Assembly (NCBI GenBank): GCA_002310015.1
Contig: DBYQ01000090.1
Location: 1 to 36,404, forward strand
Direction: 5' to 3'
Length of the DNA: 36,404 nucleotides
DNA from: Bacteroidales bacterium UBA1182
GTDB lineage: Bacteria; Bacteroidota; Bacteroidia; Bacteroidales; Bacteroidaceae
This document shows, in pieces, positions 6,795 to 14,929 of this stretch; positions within the stretch are counted from its first letter, which is position 1, and the number at the start of each line of letters is the position of its first letter. A program made the position numbers and the translations under genes. A model generated the notes under the pieces. That model made no database searches, was not told where the DNA came from, and saw only the letters and a program-made list of their open reading frames with translations.

Positions 6795-8817
6795 TGGATG
6801 TTATAGTTGTTATTTTTTCATTAATCATTTCCAGGAATTCAGTCTCACTTACCAGCTTAATGCCAAGCTCCTGTGCTTTCTCGCGTTTGGCAGGCCCCAT
6901 GTTGTCACCCGCCAGCACAAATGATGTCTTGGCCGATATGCTGCCGGCATTCTTGCCTCCGTGGCGCTCTATCAAAGCCTTGTACTCATCACGCGAATGG
7001 TGGTTGAATACACCGCTTATCACAATGGTCTTGCCTGACAGGAGTTCTGTGCCGCCCTGAGTCTGATCCTCTGTCAGTTCCATCTGCAAGCCGAACTCTT
7101 TCAACCTGTTAACCAGCTCACGGCTGCGCTCATCGGCAAAGAATGAGACAATGCTCTGGGCAATCTTGGTGCCTATCTCGTTTACCGCTGTAAGCTGCTC
7201 CATAGTGGCGTTCTCAAGCGCCTCCATGGATTTGAATGCGCGTGCCAGTATCTTGGCTACGGTCTCGCCTACAAAACGGATTCCTATTGCAAACAGAACC
7301 CGCTCAAACGGAACCTTCTTGGAGTCCTCTATGCCGTGTACTATACTTACGGCCGATTTCTCTCCCAGCCCTTCCAGGCGGCAGATATCCATTGCCTTAA
7401 GTGTGTAAAGGTCAGCAATATCCTTTATCAGGCCTGCCTGGTAGAACAGGTCTATGGTCTCGGTGCCCAAGCCGTCTATGTTCATGGCCTTGCGGCTCAC
7501 AAAATGCTCTATGCGGCCCTTAATCTGCGGCGGGCAACTGATTGAGTTGGGGCAATAGTATGCGGCCTCGCCCTCATATCGGATCAGTTTAGTACCGCAT
7601 TCAGGGCAGACATCGGCAAAACGTACGGGATCACCCATCAGAATTGAGCGTGAATCCATATCCACGGCTGTAATCTTGGGGATAATCTCACCGCCCTTCT
7701 CCACATAGACCATATCGCCTATATGCAGGTCCAGACCCTTTATGATGTCTGCATTATGCAGTGTGGCACGCTTAACGATAGTTCCTGACAACTGAACAGG
7801 GTCAAGATTAGCCACCGGGGTTACTGCGCCGGTGCGTCCCACCTGATAAGATACACTGTTAAGTCTGGTAAGTTGCCTCTCGGCCTGGAACTTGTATGCA
7901 ATGGCCCAGCGCGGTGATTTGGCCTTGAAACCCAGGTTGCGCTGCTGACGCAGGGAGTTGACCTTGAGAACAATGCCATCGGTAGCCACAGGCAGGTTCT
8001 TACGTTCTGTGTCCCAATAGCTTATATAGTCAAGCACCTCCTCAATGGTGGTGCATTTCTTCATGTGGTCCGATACCTTGAAACCCCACTTGGCAGCCTC
8101 CATCATGTTCTCATAGTGGCCGTCAAACGGCAACTGCTCACCAAGCAGATAGTAAAGATATGAATCCAGCTGGCGGCGTGACACCTCCTGCGGATTCTGC
8201 AGTTTGAGTGTGCCCGATGCTGCATTCCTGGGGTTTGCAAACAGCGGCTCCTCTTGCTGCTCGCGCTCGGCATTAAGTTTCTCAAATGATGTCCAAGGCA
8301 TAAGCACCTCACCGCGTATCTCAAATTCGCGTGGATAGTTGCCTTTCTGGAGCACCAACGGTACAGACTTGATAGTGCGAACGTTATCGGTCACAATATC
8401 GCCCTTCACGCCGTCTCCGCGCGTTACAGCCTGCACCAGCTTGCCATCCTCATAAATCAGTGAAATGGACAGGCCGTCATACTTGAGTTCGCAGCATATC
8501 TCAAACGGTTCATTGAGCAATCCGCTTATGCGCTGGAAGAACTCACGGACCTCCTGCTCACTGTAGGTGTTGTCAAGTGAAAGCATCGGATAACGGTGCT
8601 CTGCCTGCTCAAATCCCTTGCTTATATCGCTTCCTACACGCTGTGTGGGTGAATTTGCGTCATAAAGCTCCGGATGCTTCTCCTCCAGGTCTATGAGTTC
8701 GTGCATGAGCTGGTCAAACTCGATATCGGATATGACGGGAGCGTTCTGCACATAGTACAGATTATTGTATCTGTGGAGCAGTTCACGCAGTTCTGTTATC
8801 CGTTCAGTTTCGCTCAT
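6772..8817 (-). CDS. ligA: NAD-dependent DNA ligase
   Basis: Seals nicks during replication and repair, using NAD+ as adenylyl donor. The 681-residue protein has the full domain order: Ia NAD-binding domain (YYVQNAPVISD, about 21-31), adenylation domain with Lys112 in ELKYDGLS, OB fold, a four-cysteine zinc finger starting CPECGTKL, helix-hairpin-helix repeats, and a C-terminal BRCT domain (GKTIVISGVF onward). It heads a four-gene minus-strand cluster in which all reading frames overlap, so all four are probably co-transcribed. The 90-bp gap to divergent trmD should hold its promoter. Confidence 0.97.
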   Translation of the reverse strand: MSETERITELRELLHRYNNLYYVQNAPVISDIEFDQLMHELIDLEEKHPELYDANSPTQRVGSDISKGFEQAEHRYPMLSLDNTYSEQEVREFFQRISGLLNEPFEICCELKYDGLSISLIYEDGKLVQAVTRGDGVKGDIVTDNVRTIKSVPLVLQKGNYPREFEIRGEVLMPWTSFEKLNAEREQQEEPLFANPRNAASGTLKLQNPQEVSRRQLDSYLYYLLGEQLPFDGHYENMMEAAKWGFKVSDHMKKCTTIEEVLDYISYWDTERKNLPVATDGIVLKVNSLRQQRNLGFKAKSPRWAIAYKFQAERQLTRLNSVSYQVGRTGAVTPVANLDPVQLSGTIVKRATLHNADIIKGLDLHIGDMVYVEKGGEIIPKITAVDMDSRSILMGDPVRFADVCPECGTKLIRYEGEAAYYCPNSISCPPQIKGRIEHFVSRKAMNIDGLGTETIDLFYQAGLIKDIADLYTLKAMDICRLEGLGEKSAVSIVHGIEDSKKVPFERVLFAIGIRFVGETVAKILARAFKSMEALENATMEQLTAVNEIGTKIAQSIVSFFADERSRELVNRLKEFGLQMELTEDQTQGGTELLSGKTIVISGVFNHHSRDEYKALIERHGGKNAGSISAKTSFVLAGDNMGPAKREKAQELGIKLVSETEFLEMINEKITTITSNELLLPF

Positions 8818-8874
8818 TTGCGGGATTGTGTTGAAAGTACCGTTTTCAAACCGCGAATTTACTCATAAAATTTG

Positions 8875-8882
8875 TATTTTTG
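8875..8882 (+). promoter_or_regulatory. -7 box for trmD
   Basis: TATTTTTG matches TAnnTTTG and ends 25 nt before the chosen trmD ATG. I see no clear TTG/TTTG about 20 nt upstream, so only the -7 element is supported. Its position inside the longest possible trmD reading frame argues for the shorter trmD start. Confidence 0.45.
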
Positions 8883-8907
8883 CGGACAGAAACGGTACAA
8901 TGTGCGT

Positions 8908-9582
8908 ATGCGTATAGATATTCTTACAGTATTCCCTGATATGCTTGAGGGCTTCTTCAACTGCTCAATGATGGCACGTGCCCAGAAAGCCGGTCTTGCC
9001 GAGATACATCTGCATGACATAAGGGATTACACTACTGATAAGCATCATAAGACCGATGATTACCCCTTTGGCGGATGTGCCGGTCTTGTAATGAAGATTG
9101 AGCCCATTGACCGTCTAATAACCGATCTGAAGTCACAGCGCAACTACGATGAGGTAATTTACACCTCACCTGATGGTGAACAGTTCAACCAGAAGATTGC
9201 CAACAGCCTCTCACTGCTTGAGAACGTGATAATCCTGTGCGGTCACTACAAAGGCATAGACTACCGCATACGTGAGCATCTCATTACCCGTGAGATAAGC
9301 ATCGGTGATTACGTCCTTACCGGAGGCGAACTTGCCGCCGCGGTAATGACAGACAGCATAGTACGTCTTATTCCCGGTGTCCTGTCCGATGAGCAGTCAG
9401 CCCTGTCCGACTGTTTCCAGGACAACCTCCTGGCTCCACCCGTCTATACCCGTCCCGCCGAATACAAAGGCTGGCGCGTTCCAGACGTCTTATTGTCAGG
9501 CAATCAAGCCCTTATCGACGATTGGGAATTCCAGCAATCTCTTGACCGTACAAAAAAGCTCCGTCCCGACCTCCTGAAATGA
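8908..9582 (+). CDS. trmD: tRNA (guanine-N1-)-methyltransferase
   Basis: Methylates G37 of tRNAs with S-adenosylmethionine, preventing +1 frameshifting. The 224-residue SPOUT enzyme begins MRIDILTVFPDM, the conserved N-terminus of the family. GGCAGLVMKIEPID (about 52-65) and GDYVLTGGELAA (about 133-144) form parts of the trefoil-knot AdoMet site. A longer frame opens at 8872, but the extra 12 residues are not family-like and would overlap the -7 box, so ATG 8908 is chosen. It is transcribed alone, divergent from ligA. A small hairpin of the form ACAATTGGAG...CTCCATTTGT follows the stop. Confidence 0.95.
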   Translation: MRIDILTVFPDMLEGFFNCSMMARAQKAGLAEIHLHDIRDYTTDKHHKTDDYPFGGCAGLVMKIEPIDRLITDLKSQRNYDEVIYTSPDGEQFNQKIANSLSLLENVIILCGHYKGIDYRIREHLITREISIGDYVLTGGELAAAVMTDSIVRLIPGVLSDEQSALSDCFQDNLLAPPVYTRPAEYKGWRVPDVLLSGNQALIDDWEFQQSLDRTKKLRPDLLK

Positions 9583-9613
9583 TACAATTGGAGACAGACT
9601 CCATTTGTGCTGA

Positions 9614-9766
9614 AATTGAAATTGAGAATTGAAAATTGAGAATTAAATCCAACGCACCTGCGTGGAATAAATAAAAGAAATAAGGCTTCGTGAATAACGA
9701 GGCCTTCTTCAGTCTTACGCAGGTTCTGCGTATTAATTCTCAATTCTCAATTGTCAATTTTCAATT
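9614..9766. repeat. Heptad-bordered repeat, family B copy 1 (B1)
   Basis: Left border 9614-9640 is four AATTGAR-type units, one of them a base short. Right border 9735-9766 is AATTCTC, AATTCTC, AATTGTC, AATTTTC, AATT, the inverse of the left. Between them are ACCTGCGT and its complement ACGCAGGT flanking a terminator hairpin. It fills the space between the convergent trmD and pyrD ends. The pyrD stop codon lies inside the right border. Confidence 0.85.
9682..9706. terminator. Hairpin terminator inside repeat B1
   Basis: AAGGCTTCGT pairs with ACGAGGCCTT (10 bp, one G.U) around a 5-nt loop. On the minus strand the stem is followed by a T-rich run, so it would end pyrD transcription. It may also act on trmD from the other side. 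Confidence 0.6.
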
Positions 9767-10675
9767 GGTTTCCAAGGCTCCGATGATTTCCTGGACGGAG
9801 TTGAAGCCGTGGCGCTGCAGGTAAGCCTCGATGCCGTCAATCACCTTCTCCGAGATGGATGGATCAATAAAGTTTGCAGTACCGATTTGGATTGCAGAGG
9901 CACCGGCCAGGAGGAATTCAACGGCGTCAGTAGCGGAGCATATTCCACCCAAGCCAATGACAGGAATTTTTACTGCTTTTGCAGTTTGCCAAACCATACG
10001 CAGAGCCACAGGTTTAACCGCCGGCCCGCTCATACCCCCGGTAATGGTTGAAAGAATCGGTTTGCGCTTCTCGGCATCAATAGCCATACCCAGCATGGTG
10101 TTGATGAGTGATACGCTGTCAGCACCGGCAGCCTCAACTGCACGTGCTATTTCTGTTATATCGGTGACATTGGGTGAAAGTTTGACAATCAATGTCTTAT
10201 CATATGCTTTGCGCACAGCACTCACTACTTGGGCTGCGCTCTCCGGCTTTACTCCGAACGCCATTCCGCCCTGCTTTACATTTGGGCATGATATGTTGAG
10301 TTCTATGGCTGGAATAACATCGAGAGTATTGATTATGCTGGCAGTCTGGACGTAATCATCAATGCATGAACCGGAAACGTTTACAATGATATTTGTCTGG
10401 ATTTTTTTAATTTCCGGGTAGATATGGTCAACAAAGTAATCCACGCCTTTGTTCTGCAATCCTACGGCATTGAGCATGCCTGATGGGGTCTCTGCCATGC
10501 GGGGATACGGATTGCCCTGACGGGGGTTGAGTGTAGTACCTTTTACTATTATTGCGCCCAGACGGCTGATATCCATGAGATCAGCATATTCAGTGCCGTA
10601 CCCGAATGTGCCAGATGCGGTCATTACCGGGTTTTTGAGCTCAAGAGAGCCTATCTTTGTATTCAGTTGAACCAT
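9761..10675 (-). CDS. pyrD: Dihydroorotate dehydrogenase, class 1B catalytic subunit
   Basis: Oxidises dihydroorotate to orotate in pyrimidine synthesis, passing electrons via FMN to the PyrK subunit and NAD+. The 304-residue protein carries the catalytic base Cys130 in NISCPNVKQGG, the hallmark of class 1 enzymes. Substrate residues lie around NAVGLQNKG (69-77), and the FMN phosphate loops are GLGGI and IQIGTANF. It starts 13 bp inside the end of pyrK, its electron-transfer partner, which fixes the type as 1B. The stop TGA falls within the first heptad of repeat B1, so the last codons may have been set by that element. Confidence 0.95.
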   Translation of the reverse strand: MVQLNTKIGSLELKNPVMTASGTFGYGTEYADLMDISRLGAIIVKGTTLNPRQGNPYPRMAETPSGMLNAVGLQNKGVDYFVDHIYPEIKKIQTNIIVNVSGSCIDDYVQTASIINTLDVIPAIELNISCPNVKQGGMAFGVKPESAAQVVSAVRKAYDKTLIVKLSPNVTDITEIARAVEAAGADSVSLINTMLGMAIDAEKRKPILSTITGGMSGPAVKPVALRMVWQTAKAVKIPVIGLGGICSATDAVEFLLAGASAIQIGTANFIDPSISEKVIDGIEAYLQRHGFNSVQEIIGALETN

Positions 10676-11442
10676 TTCAGTCTGTCTATTGTGAAAACCG
10701 GACCTTCTTTACATACACACACGTTACCCTGATCAGCTGTATCTTCAACACAGCAAAGGCAGGCTCCTATTCCGCATGCCATACGATGTTCAAGTGACAC
10801 CTCACATGCTGTTTCATGTTCTTTTGCCCAGCGTGCTACAGCCTTGAGCATGGGTGTGGGGCCGCAGGCATAGATCCTGTCAAACTGTTCACTTTCAAAC
10901 AGGAGGCTGTGATTGGTAACAAAGCCTTTCTCACCGGCAGAACCATCCTCTGTAGTCATGAACAGGTCGCCGTATTTCATGAATTCCTCTTTGCGCAGAA
11001 TCAGAGACTCGTTACGTCCGCCAAACAGGAATATAGGCCTGATTCCATGCTCAGCAAATTCCTGACCCAAGAACAGAAGCGGAGCAACACCGACGCCTCC
11101 ACCAATAAGCAGAGGTCTTGAGACGTGGGTGCTGCGGTAGTTGAAACCGTTTCCCAGTGGCAACAATACGTTGATGCTGTCGCCAGCCTTAAGCGCAGAG
11201 AGTGATTCTGTGCCTTCTCCTACAATCTGGATAAGGAACTCTATAAGGTTCTTGTCACGGTTTATGGCGTGTATTGAGATAGGACGGCGTAAAAGTACTT
11301 TGGCCGATGGAACCTGCAGTTCGGCAAACTGTCCGGCAATCATATCCGGAAGCGTATCAGGATACTGTAGGGTTAGAAGTGTGGCGCGGGGAGCAACCAT
11401 AACGTTGCTGGCCACAAGCATATCTGTTTGGAACTTCTTCAT
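10663..11442 (-). CDS. pyrK: Dihydroorotate dehydrogenase electron-transfer subunit
   Basis: Transfers electrons from PyrD to NAD+ through a [2Fe-2S] cluster and FAD. The 259-residue protein is a ferredoxin-reductase fold. The FAD motif RRPISIH is at 52-58, the NAD loop GGGVGVAPL at 114-122 and YACGPTPML near 191. A C-terminal cluster motif has Cys223, Cys228, Cys231 and Cys244 (C-x4-C-x2-C-x12-C), the PyrK pattern. Overlap with pyrD shows an operon. Repeat B2 ends about 30 bp upstream of its start, so the pyrK promoter must lie at or within the repeat edge. Confidence 0.93.
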   Translation of the reverse strand: MKKFQTDMLVASNVMVAPRATLLTLQYPDTLPDMIAGQFAELQVPSAKVLLRRPISIHAINRDKNLIEFLIQIVGEGTESLSALKAGDSINVLLPLGNGFNYRSTHVSRPLLIGGGVGVAPLLFLGQEFAEHGIRPIFLFGGRNESLILRKEEFMKYGDLFMTTEDGSAGEKGFVTNHSLLFESEQFDRIYACGPTPMLKAVARWAKEHETACEVSLEHRMACGIGACLCCVEDTADQGNVCVCKEGPVFTIDRLKWFN

Positions 11443-11475
11443 ATTTATAAAATGTACCGCGAAAGTAATTTTTTT

Positions 11476-11727
11476 AATTGAGAATTGAAAATTGAAAATT
11501 GAGTATTTTTGGAGCAGCGAGAGTCATCAAGCTTGCTTGTTTGACCGTTTCTGTCCCCCGATAACGGGGGAACCGAAGGGGGTGTAAAGACCATTGAACG
11601 CGACAAAAATCAAAAACGCAGTTTTTAATTAACACGTAGCTGCGTAAAACCCGCGACATTAAAAATGGCTTGGAGATCTTCCAAGCCATTTTTATAATTT
11701 TCAATTTTCAATTTTCAATTTTCAATT
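11476..11727. repeat. Heptad-bordered repeat, family B copy 2 (B2)
   Basis: A 252-bp element. Left border 11476-11503 is four perfect heptads (AATTGAG, AATTGAA, AATTGAA, AATTGAG). Right border 11696-11727 is four copies of AATTTTC plus AATT in inverse orientation. The core 11506-11613 is shared with copy B4 in the opposite orientation, 104 of 108 positions identical by my count. It includes the hairpin CCCCCGATAACGGGGG. A 14-bp terminator lies near the right end. There is no convincing coding frame; translated frames across such arrays give low-complexity FSILN strings. The element fills the gap between the LRR lipoprotein gene and pyrK. Confidence 0.88.
11661..11693. terminator. Strong bidirectional terminator inside repeat B2
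   Basis: AAAAATGGCTTGGA pairs perfectly with TCCAAGCCATTTTT (14 bp) around a 5-nt loop. A and T tracts on opposite sides allow function on both strands. It lies 37 bp past the stop of the LRR lipoprotein gene, which it probably terminates. Confidence 0.85.
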
Positions 11728-11729
11728 GA

Positions 11730-12656
11730 TTAGTATTCCTGTACGTTCTTGAAGTCTCTCCACTCCAGACGTCTTTTGTAGTTGAACATCTGGCCCCTGG
11801 GCACATACAACTTGGCGTTCTGCTTTGTGGCATCGTCAAATACGGTGGGGCTGTTGTGGGGTGGGAATAAACCGCGTGCGTTGATAAGTGAGAGCTTGGG
11901 GCAGTTCTTGAATGATTCAGCACCGATTATTCTCACGTTACCACCTAACTCAACCTCTTCAAGTGATGTGCAGTTCTTGAATGTAAAGTCGCTTATGGCG
12001 GTTACAAAGTTGCCTACAAACACCTTTCTCAGATAGGTGTTATCCATAAATGCGGCAGTGCAGATGAATGAAACCTCTTCAGAGATAACATAATCAGTCA
12101 GCTGTTTCTTGGCAGGATATTTGATAAGCATCTTGTTATCCTTGCTGAAGAGAACTCCGTCAACATCCTTGTATGACTGGTTGTTCTCGTTAACAGTAAA
12201 CTTCTTGATACCTGAACAGCCTGAGAATGCATCGTTGACTATACGCATTACGCTGAAAGGTATATCAACCGATGTTACCTCTGTGCACCCATAGAATGCA
12301 TTTTGGTCAATTTCAACTACACGGAATGTGAAGTCATCATTAGCACCGGTGGTGATGAAAGACGGAATGCTGACGTCTCCTTTGTAAGCACTTGGACCAT
12401 CATCAAAGTTCTTGCGGTCATTTGTCCTGTCCCAAGTGAGGGAAACATTTCCAAAATTATCCAGGATCTTGTAGCACAGGGTGGTGCCATTGTTATACTT
12501 TACGGTAATAATCTGGTCTTTAACCTCTGCTTCAAGCTGCTTAACGAGCAGTGTCTGCCAAACCTCATTCTGATTTGATTTTGATGCTTCTTTGCTTGAA
12601 CGGCATCCTGTCAGACAGAGTGCGGTTAAAAGAATTGCAAATAGATATTTTTTCAT
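11730..12656 (-). CDS. BspA-type leucine-rich repeat lipoprotein
   Basis: A 308-residue predicted surface lipoprotein. The signal peptide ends in LTGC (Cys18), followed by a polar linker. From about residue 105 onward the sequence shows LRR_5 (BspA-like) repeats with the recurring form AFxGCxxLxxVxIPxxVxxI, for example NAFYGCTEVTSVDIP, DAFSGCSGIKKFTV and TFKNCTSLEEVELG. Such repeats mediate adhesion or protein binding in oral and gut Bacteroidales. The partner is unknown. The region from 20 to 100 matches no family I recognise. It has its own promoter (TTTG-N20-TATATTTG) and a terminator within B2, so it is monocistronic. Its TAA stop is 2 bp before the heptad array. Confidence 0.88.
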   Translation of the reverse strand: MKKYLFAILLTALCLTGCRSSKEASKSNQNEVWQTLLVKQLEAEVKDQIITVKYNNGTTLCYKILDNFGNVSLTWDRTNDRKNFDDGPSAYKGDVSIPSFITTGANDDFTFRVVEIDQNAFYGCTEVTSVDIPFSVMRIVNDAFSGCSGIKKFTVNENNQSYKDVDGVLFSKDNKMLIKYPAKKQLTDYVISEEVSFICTAAFMDNTYLRKVFVGNFVTAISDFTFKNCTSLEEVELGGNVRIIGAESFKNCPKLSLINARGLFPPHNSPTVFDDATKQNAKLYVPRGQMFNYKRRLEWRDFKNVQEY

Positions 12657-12684
12657 AGCCTTACATTAATTGGTTTGTTTTGAG

Positions 12685-12716
12685 CAAATATAAACATCAA
12701 ATTTAAAAAAATCAAA
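12685..12716 (-). promoter_or_regulatory. Promoter of the LRR lipoprotein gene
   Basis: TTTG (12716-12713), exactly 20 nt, then TATATTTG (12692-12685): a full match to the Bacteroidota vegetative promoter TTTG-N19/21-TAnnTTTG. The start codon is 28 nt downstream of the -7 box. Confidence 0.75.
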
Positions 12717-12725
12717 AAAACCGTA

Positions 12726-13205
12726 TTATTTTTTTAATTCTGTTGAAATTTTTTGATAAGTACCGTCTTCAAAGAAAATAACCACCTCTTTTATTCTCTT
12801 TTGGGTATTGTTCAATGTGTTGTTTGCGTCAGTGCTAACTCCTTTATTATTAGTTTTTTTGCGTGTATTCAAGGGGCCTTTTTCCTCTTTGAGATTTAAA
12901 AAATCAGAATTTTCTTTACTGTGGGCGGGAAAAACTGTGCTCTCCATGCCCGGAAACAGGGGGTAATCATTGTTATCCTGTTTTTGCGGAGACGTCTCGC
13001 CAAACGTATTACCTCTTCCATATAATAGCCATTCAAGGTCAACTTGAGGAAAACTGTCATGAACAGCCATTATAATTTTCAGACTTGGTTCATTTCTGCC
13101 ATTTAATATATGTTGGAGTGTTGCTCTTTGTACTCCGATTGCATTCGCGAACTGGGTTGGCGTACAGTTCAGCAATTGCATCAATTCTATCAGTCTCTCT
13201 TTCAT
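12726..13205 (-). CDS. XRE-family helix-turn-helix regulator
   Basis: A 159-residue DNA-binding protein. The N-terminal HTH is MKERLIELMQLLNCTPTQFA followed by NAIGVQRATLQHILNGRNEPSLKII, with recognition helix around VQRATLQHIL. The rest is polar and probably flexible, ending in a short beta-like tail (VVIFFEDGTYQKIS). I choose ATG 13205; the frame is open up to 13343, but the extra 46 residues do not look like an HTH protein and overlap the promoter. Related short XRE proteins with long disordered tails are common in Bacteroidales; no target is known to me. Repeated ACATTTGT motifs around its promoter suggest autoregulation (inference). Confidence 0.82.
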   Translation of the reverse strand: MKERLIELMQLLNCTPTQFANAIGVQRATLQHILNGRNEPSLKIIMAVHDSFPQVDLEWLLYGRGNTFGETSPQKQDNNDYPLFPGMESTVFPAHSKENSDFLNLKEEKGPLNTRKKTNNKGVSTDANNTLNNTQKRIKEVVIFFEDGTYQKISTELKK

Positions 13206-13234
13206 GCCTGTTTTGATGAATTTTTTGCCCGAAA

Positions 13235-13265
13235 CAAATGTATGATGATTTTTTGTTTTACGCAA
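13235..13265 (-). promoter_or_regulatory. Promoter of the XRE gene, overlapping an ACATTTGT motif
   Basis: TTG (13265-13263), exactly 20 nt, then TACATTTG (13242-13235), a match to TTG-N20-TAnnTTTG. The -7 box contains CATTTG, and the same word recurs at 13271, 13297 and 13313, so a repressor bound to these could block this promoter. Confidence 0.65.
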
Positions 13266-13813
13266 GTAAACATTTGTATTGAATTTTACAACAAAACATT
13301 TGTTTGTTTTTCCATTTGTTTGCATGCATTTTGTAAATGGCACCAGTAACCGATAAAATAAGCGTCCTGCAGGTTTGAATTAGGTTTGATTTCTTTATTT
13401 AAATGATTGATTATATATTAATTATTCCCTAATAAATCCTTCTATTTGTCTGGTTTTTCCCTTTATGCATTTTAAAAAATCAAATCCTATTGTACAGGTT
13501 TAATTAATGTATTGTTTATACTCTGATTCTCAATTAATTATTAGAATTTGATGTTTTTGTATGCAATTCTGTATATTTTCAAGATGTCTCAGGGATCTCA
13601 TTGGTGCATCAAGTGGTGCTATGACAAATGTTGTTTAGTTGCACCTTTTTAGTGTGCGAAACAAATGGTGCTTTGGTTAAAAATATGCCAAATGTATATG
13701 TTAATAAAAATTAAAGGCTGCCATTCCGACAGCCTAAAAAAATCCAAATCGCTGAGATTTTAAAATTTGGAACGAACTCCTACTCTTGTCCGAAAAATCA
13801 AAAATTTGAGAAA
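13266..13813. other. AT-rich spacer between XRE gene and holA
   Basis: About 550 bp with no supported gene. It is visibly richer in A+T than its surroundings. The word CATTTG/CAAATG occurs at 13271, 13297, 13313, 13625, 13662 and 13689, in addition to 13235 in the XRE promoter. The half nearest holA has a few GGTGC/GCACC words (13610-13675) and the holA terminator. I see no RNA fold with confidence and no remnant of a protein. Confidence 0.5.
13702..13735 (-). terminator. holA terminator
   Basis: On the minus strand AGGCTGTC pairs with GGCAGCCT (8 bp, one U.G) around GGAAT, followed by TTAATTTTTATT. It lies about 80 bp past the holA stop. Confidence 0.65.
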
Positions 13814-14863
13814 TCAATGCAGAATCAGGTAAAGTAACTCCTTAAGCAGCCCTTCGCCAGTGTTTGCAGTAGCCTCTACCCCTTTTGATTTGGCATCATA
13901 TTTACGGATAGTGCTTATTATCTGCATGGTTTGTGTGGCTGTATAGTTACGCATACCGGTTATGTAATCCCTTACTCCCCAGGTGCTTTTAAGGTCAAGC
14001 TGCTCTGCTATACCCTTGTCTGTCTTGTCTGGAGCATAAAATGCGAGCATCAGATTGGCAAAATACGGGAATATGGCGGCTGTAACCAGTTGCATGGGGT
14101 ACATTTTGGGGTTGCTCTCATAATATGCTGCAATCTGGTTGGCCTTAAGTACATTCTTGTTGATTATGGCATCCTTGAATTCAAAGATATTGAAGTCCTT
14201 GCTTATTCCAATATGCTCCTCAATGAATTCAGGAGTAATCTCCTGCTGTCCTTGAGGCAGAGCGGTTATAAGCTTGTCCAATTCGCTGTTCATGCGGCTC
14301 AGATCAGTTCCTACAGACTCGCACATCATTGATATGCCCTTGGAGCTCATCTTGATATTATGCTCGCTAAGGAACTCTTCTACAAACTGTGGCAGAACAT
14401 CGTCTTTAATCTTCTTGGACTCAAAAAGAACGCCGCTTTTCTCTATCACAGCAATGATTTTCTTGCGTTTGTCAAGAGTGCCGTTCTTGTGGCAGAATAC
14501 CAGGATTGTGCTTGGCTGCGGATGTTGCAGATATGCAGAGAGTATCTCAGACGGTGATGTAGGCCCCGTATCGGAATCCTTTTTCATCAGGTGCTGAGCC
14601 TCTTTTACTATGATAACCTGCCTTTCAGCTCCCATCGGATATGCACGTGCCCTCTGGATAACCTCATTCATAGTGGTCTCATTGCCGTAGAGTACCATCT
14701 GATTAAAGTCCCGGGCCTCTTCCGGAAGTGCGTTTTCTCTTATATAATCGGCTATGGAATCTATAAAGAACGGTTCATCACCCATTAGGTAATAAATGTT
14801 CTTATAATTCCCGTTTTCCAGTTCCTTAAGAATCTGTCTGTATGCTGAGCCTGATGTTGCCAT
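13814..14863 (-). CDS. holA: DNA polymerase III delta subunit (clamp loader)
   Basis: Opens the beta sliding clamp as part of the clamp-loader complex at the replication fork. The 349-residue protein matches HolA in length and layout: an AAA+-like N-terminal domain beginning with YYLMGDEPFFIDSIADYI (about 24-41), which is the family start signature, no Walker A motif as expected for delta, a helical middle domain, and a C-terminal collar domain ending TGEGLLKELLYLIL. It is divergent from the HsdR_N-like gene with a 66-bp gap. Confidence 0.92.
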   Translation of the reverse strand: MATSGSAYRQILKELENGNYKNIYYLMGDEPFFIDSIADYIRENALPEEARDFNQMVLYGNETTMNEVIQRARAYPMGAERQVIIVKEAQHLMKKDSDTGPTSPSEILSAYLQHPQPSTILVFCHKNGTLDKRKKIIAVIEKSGVLFESKKIKDDVLPQFVEEFLSEHNIKMSSKGISMMCESVGTDLSRMNSELDKLITALPQGQQEITPEFIEEHIGISKDFNIFEFKDAIINKNVLKANQIAAYYESNPKMYPMQLVTAAIFPYFANLMLAFYAPDKTDKGIAEQLDLKSTWGVRDYITGMRNYTATQTMQIISTIRKYDAKSKGVEATANTGEGLLKELLYLILH

Positions 14864-14929
14864 TTCAATTCATTTTATTAACTTCGCACTACTACAAAAA
14901 ATAGTATTGGAGTTGCGTTATACAAAGAT

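Noticed and set aside
8872..8907. Longer N-terminus for trmD
   Set aside because: The 12 extra residues overlap the -7 box and are not found at the conserved family start MRIDILTVFP.
11474..11704. Open frame of 76 codons on the minus strand across repeat B2
   Set aside because: It is read entirely from repeat B2, ends in the low-complexity FSILN string typical of translated heptads, and has no family features.
11476..11727. CRISPR-like array in the heptad regions
   Set aside because: Units are 7 bp with no spacers and no cas genes; they are tandem repeats in inverse pairs.
13206..13343. Longer N-terminus for the XRE regulator
   Set aside because: It overlaps a full promoter match and adds 46 residues with no HTH-like character.
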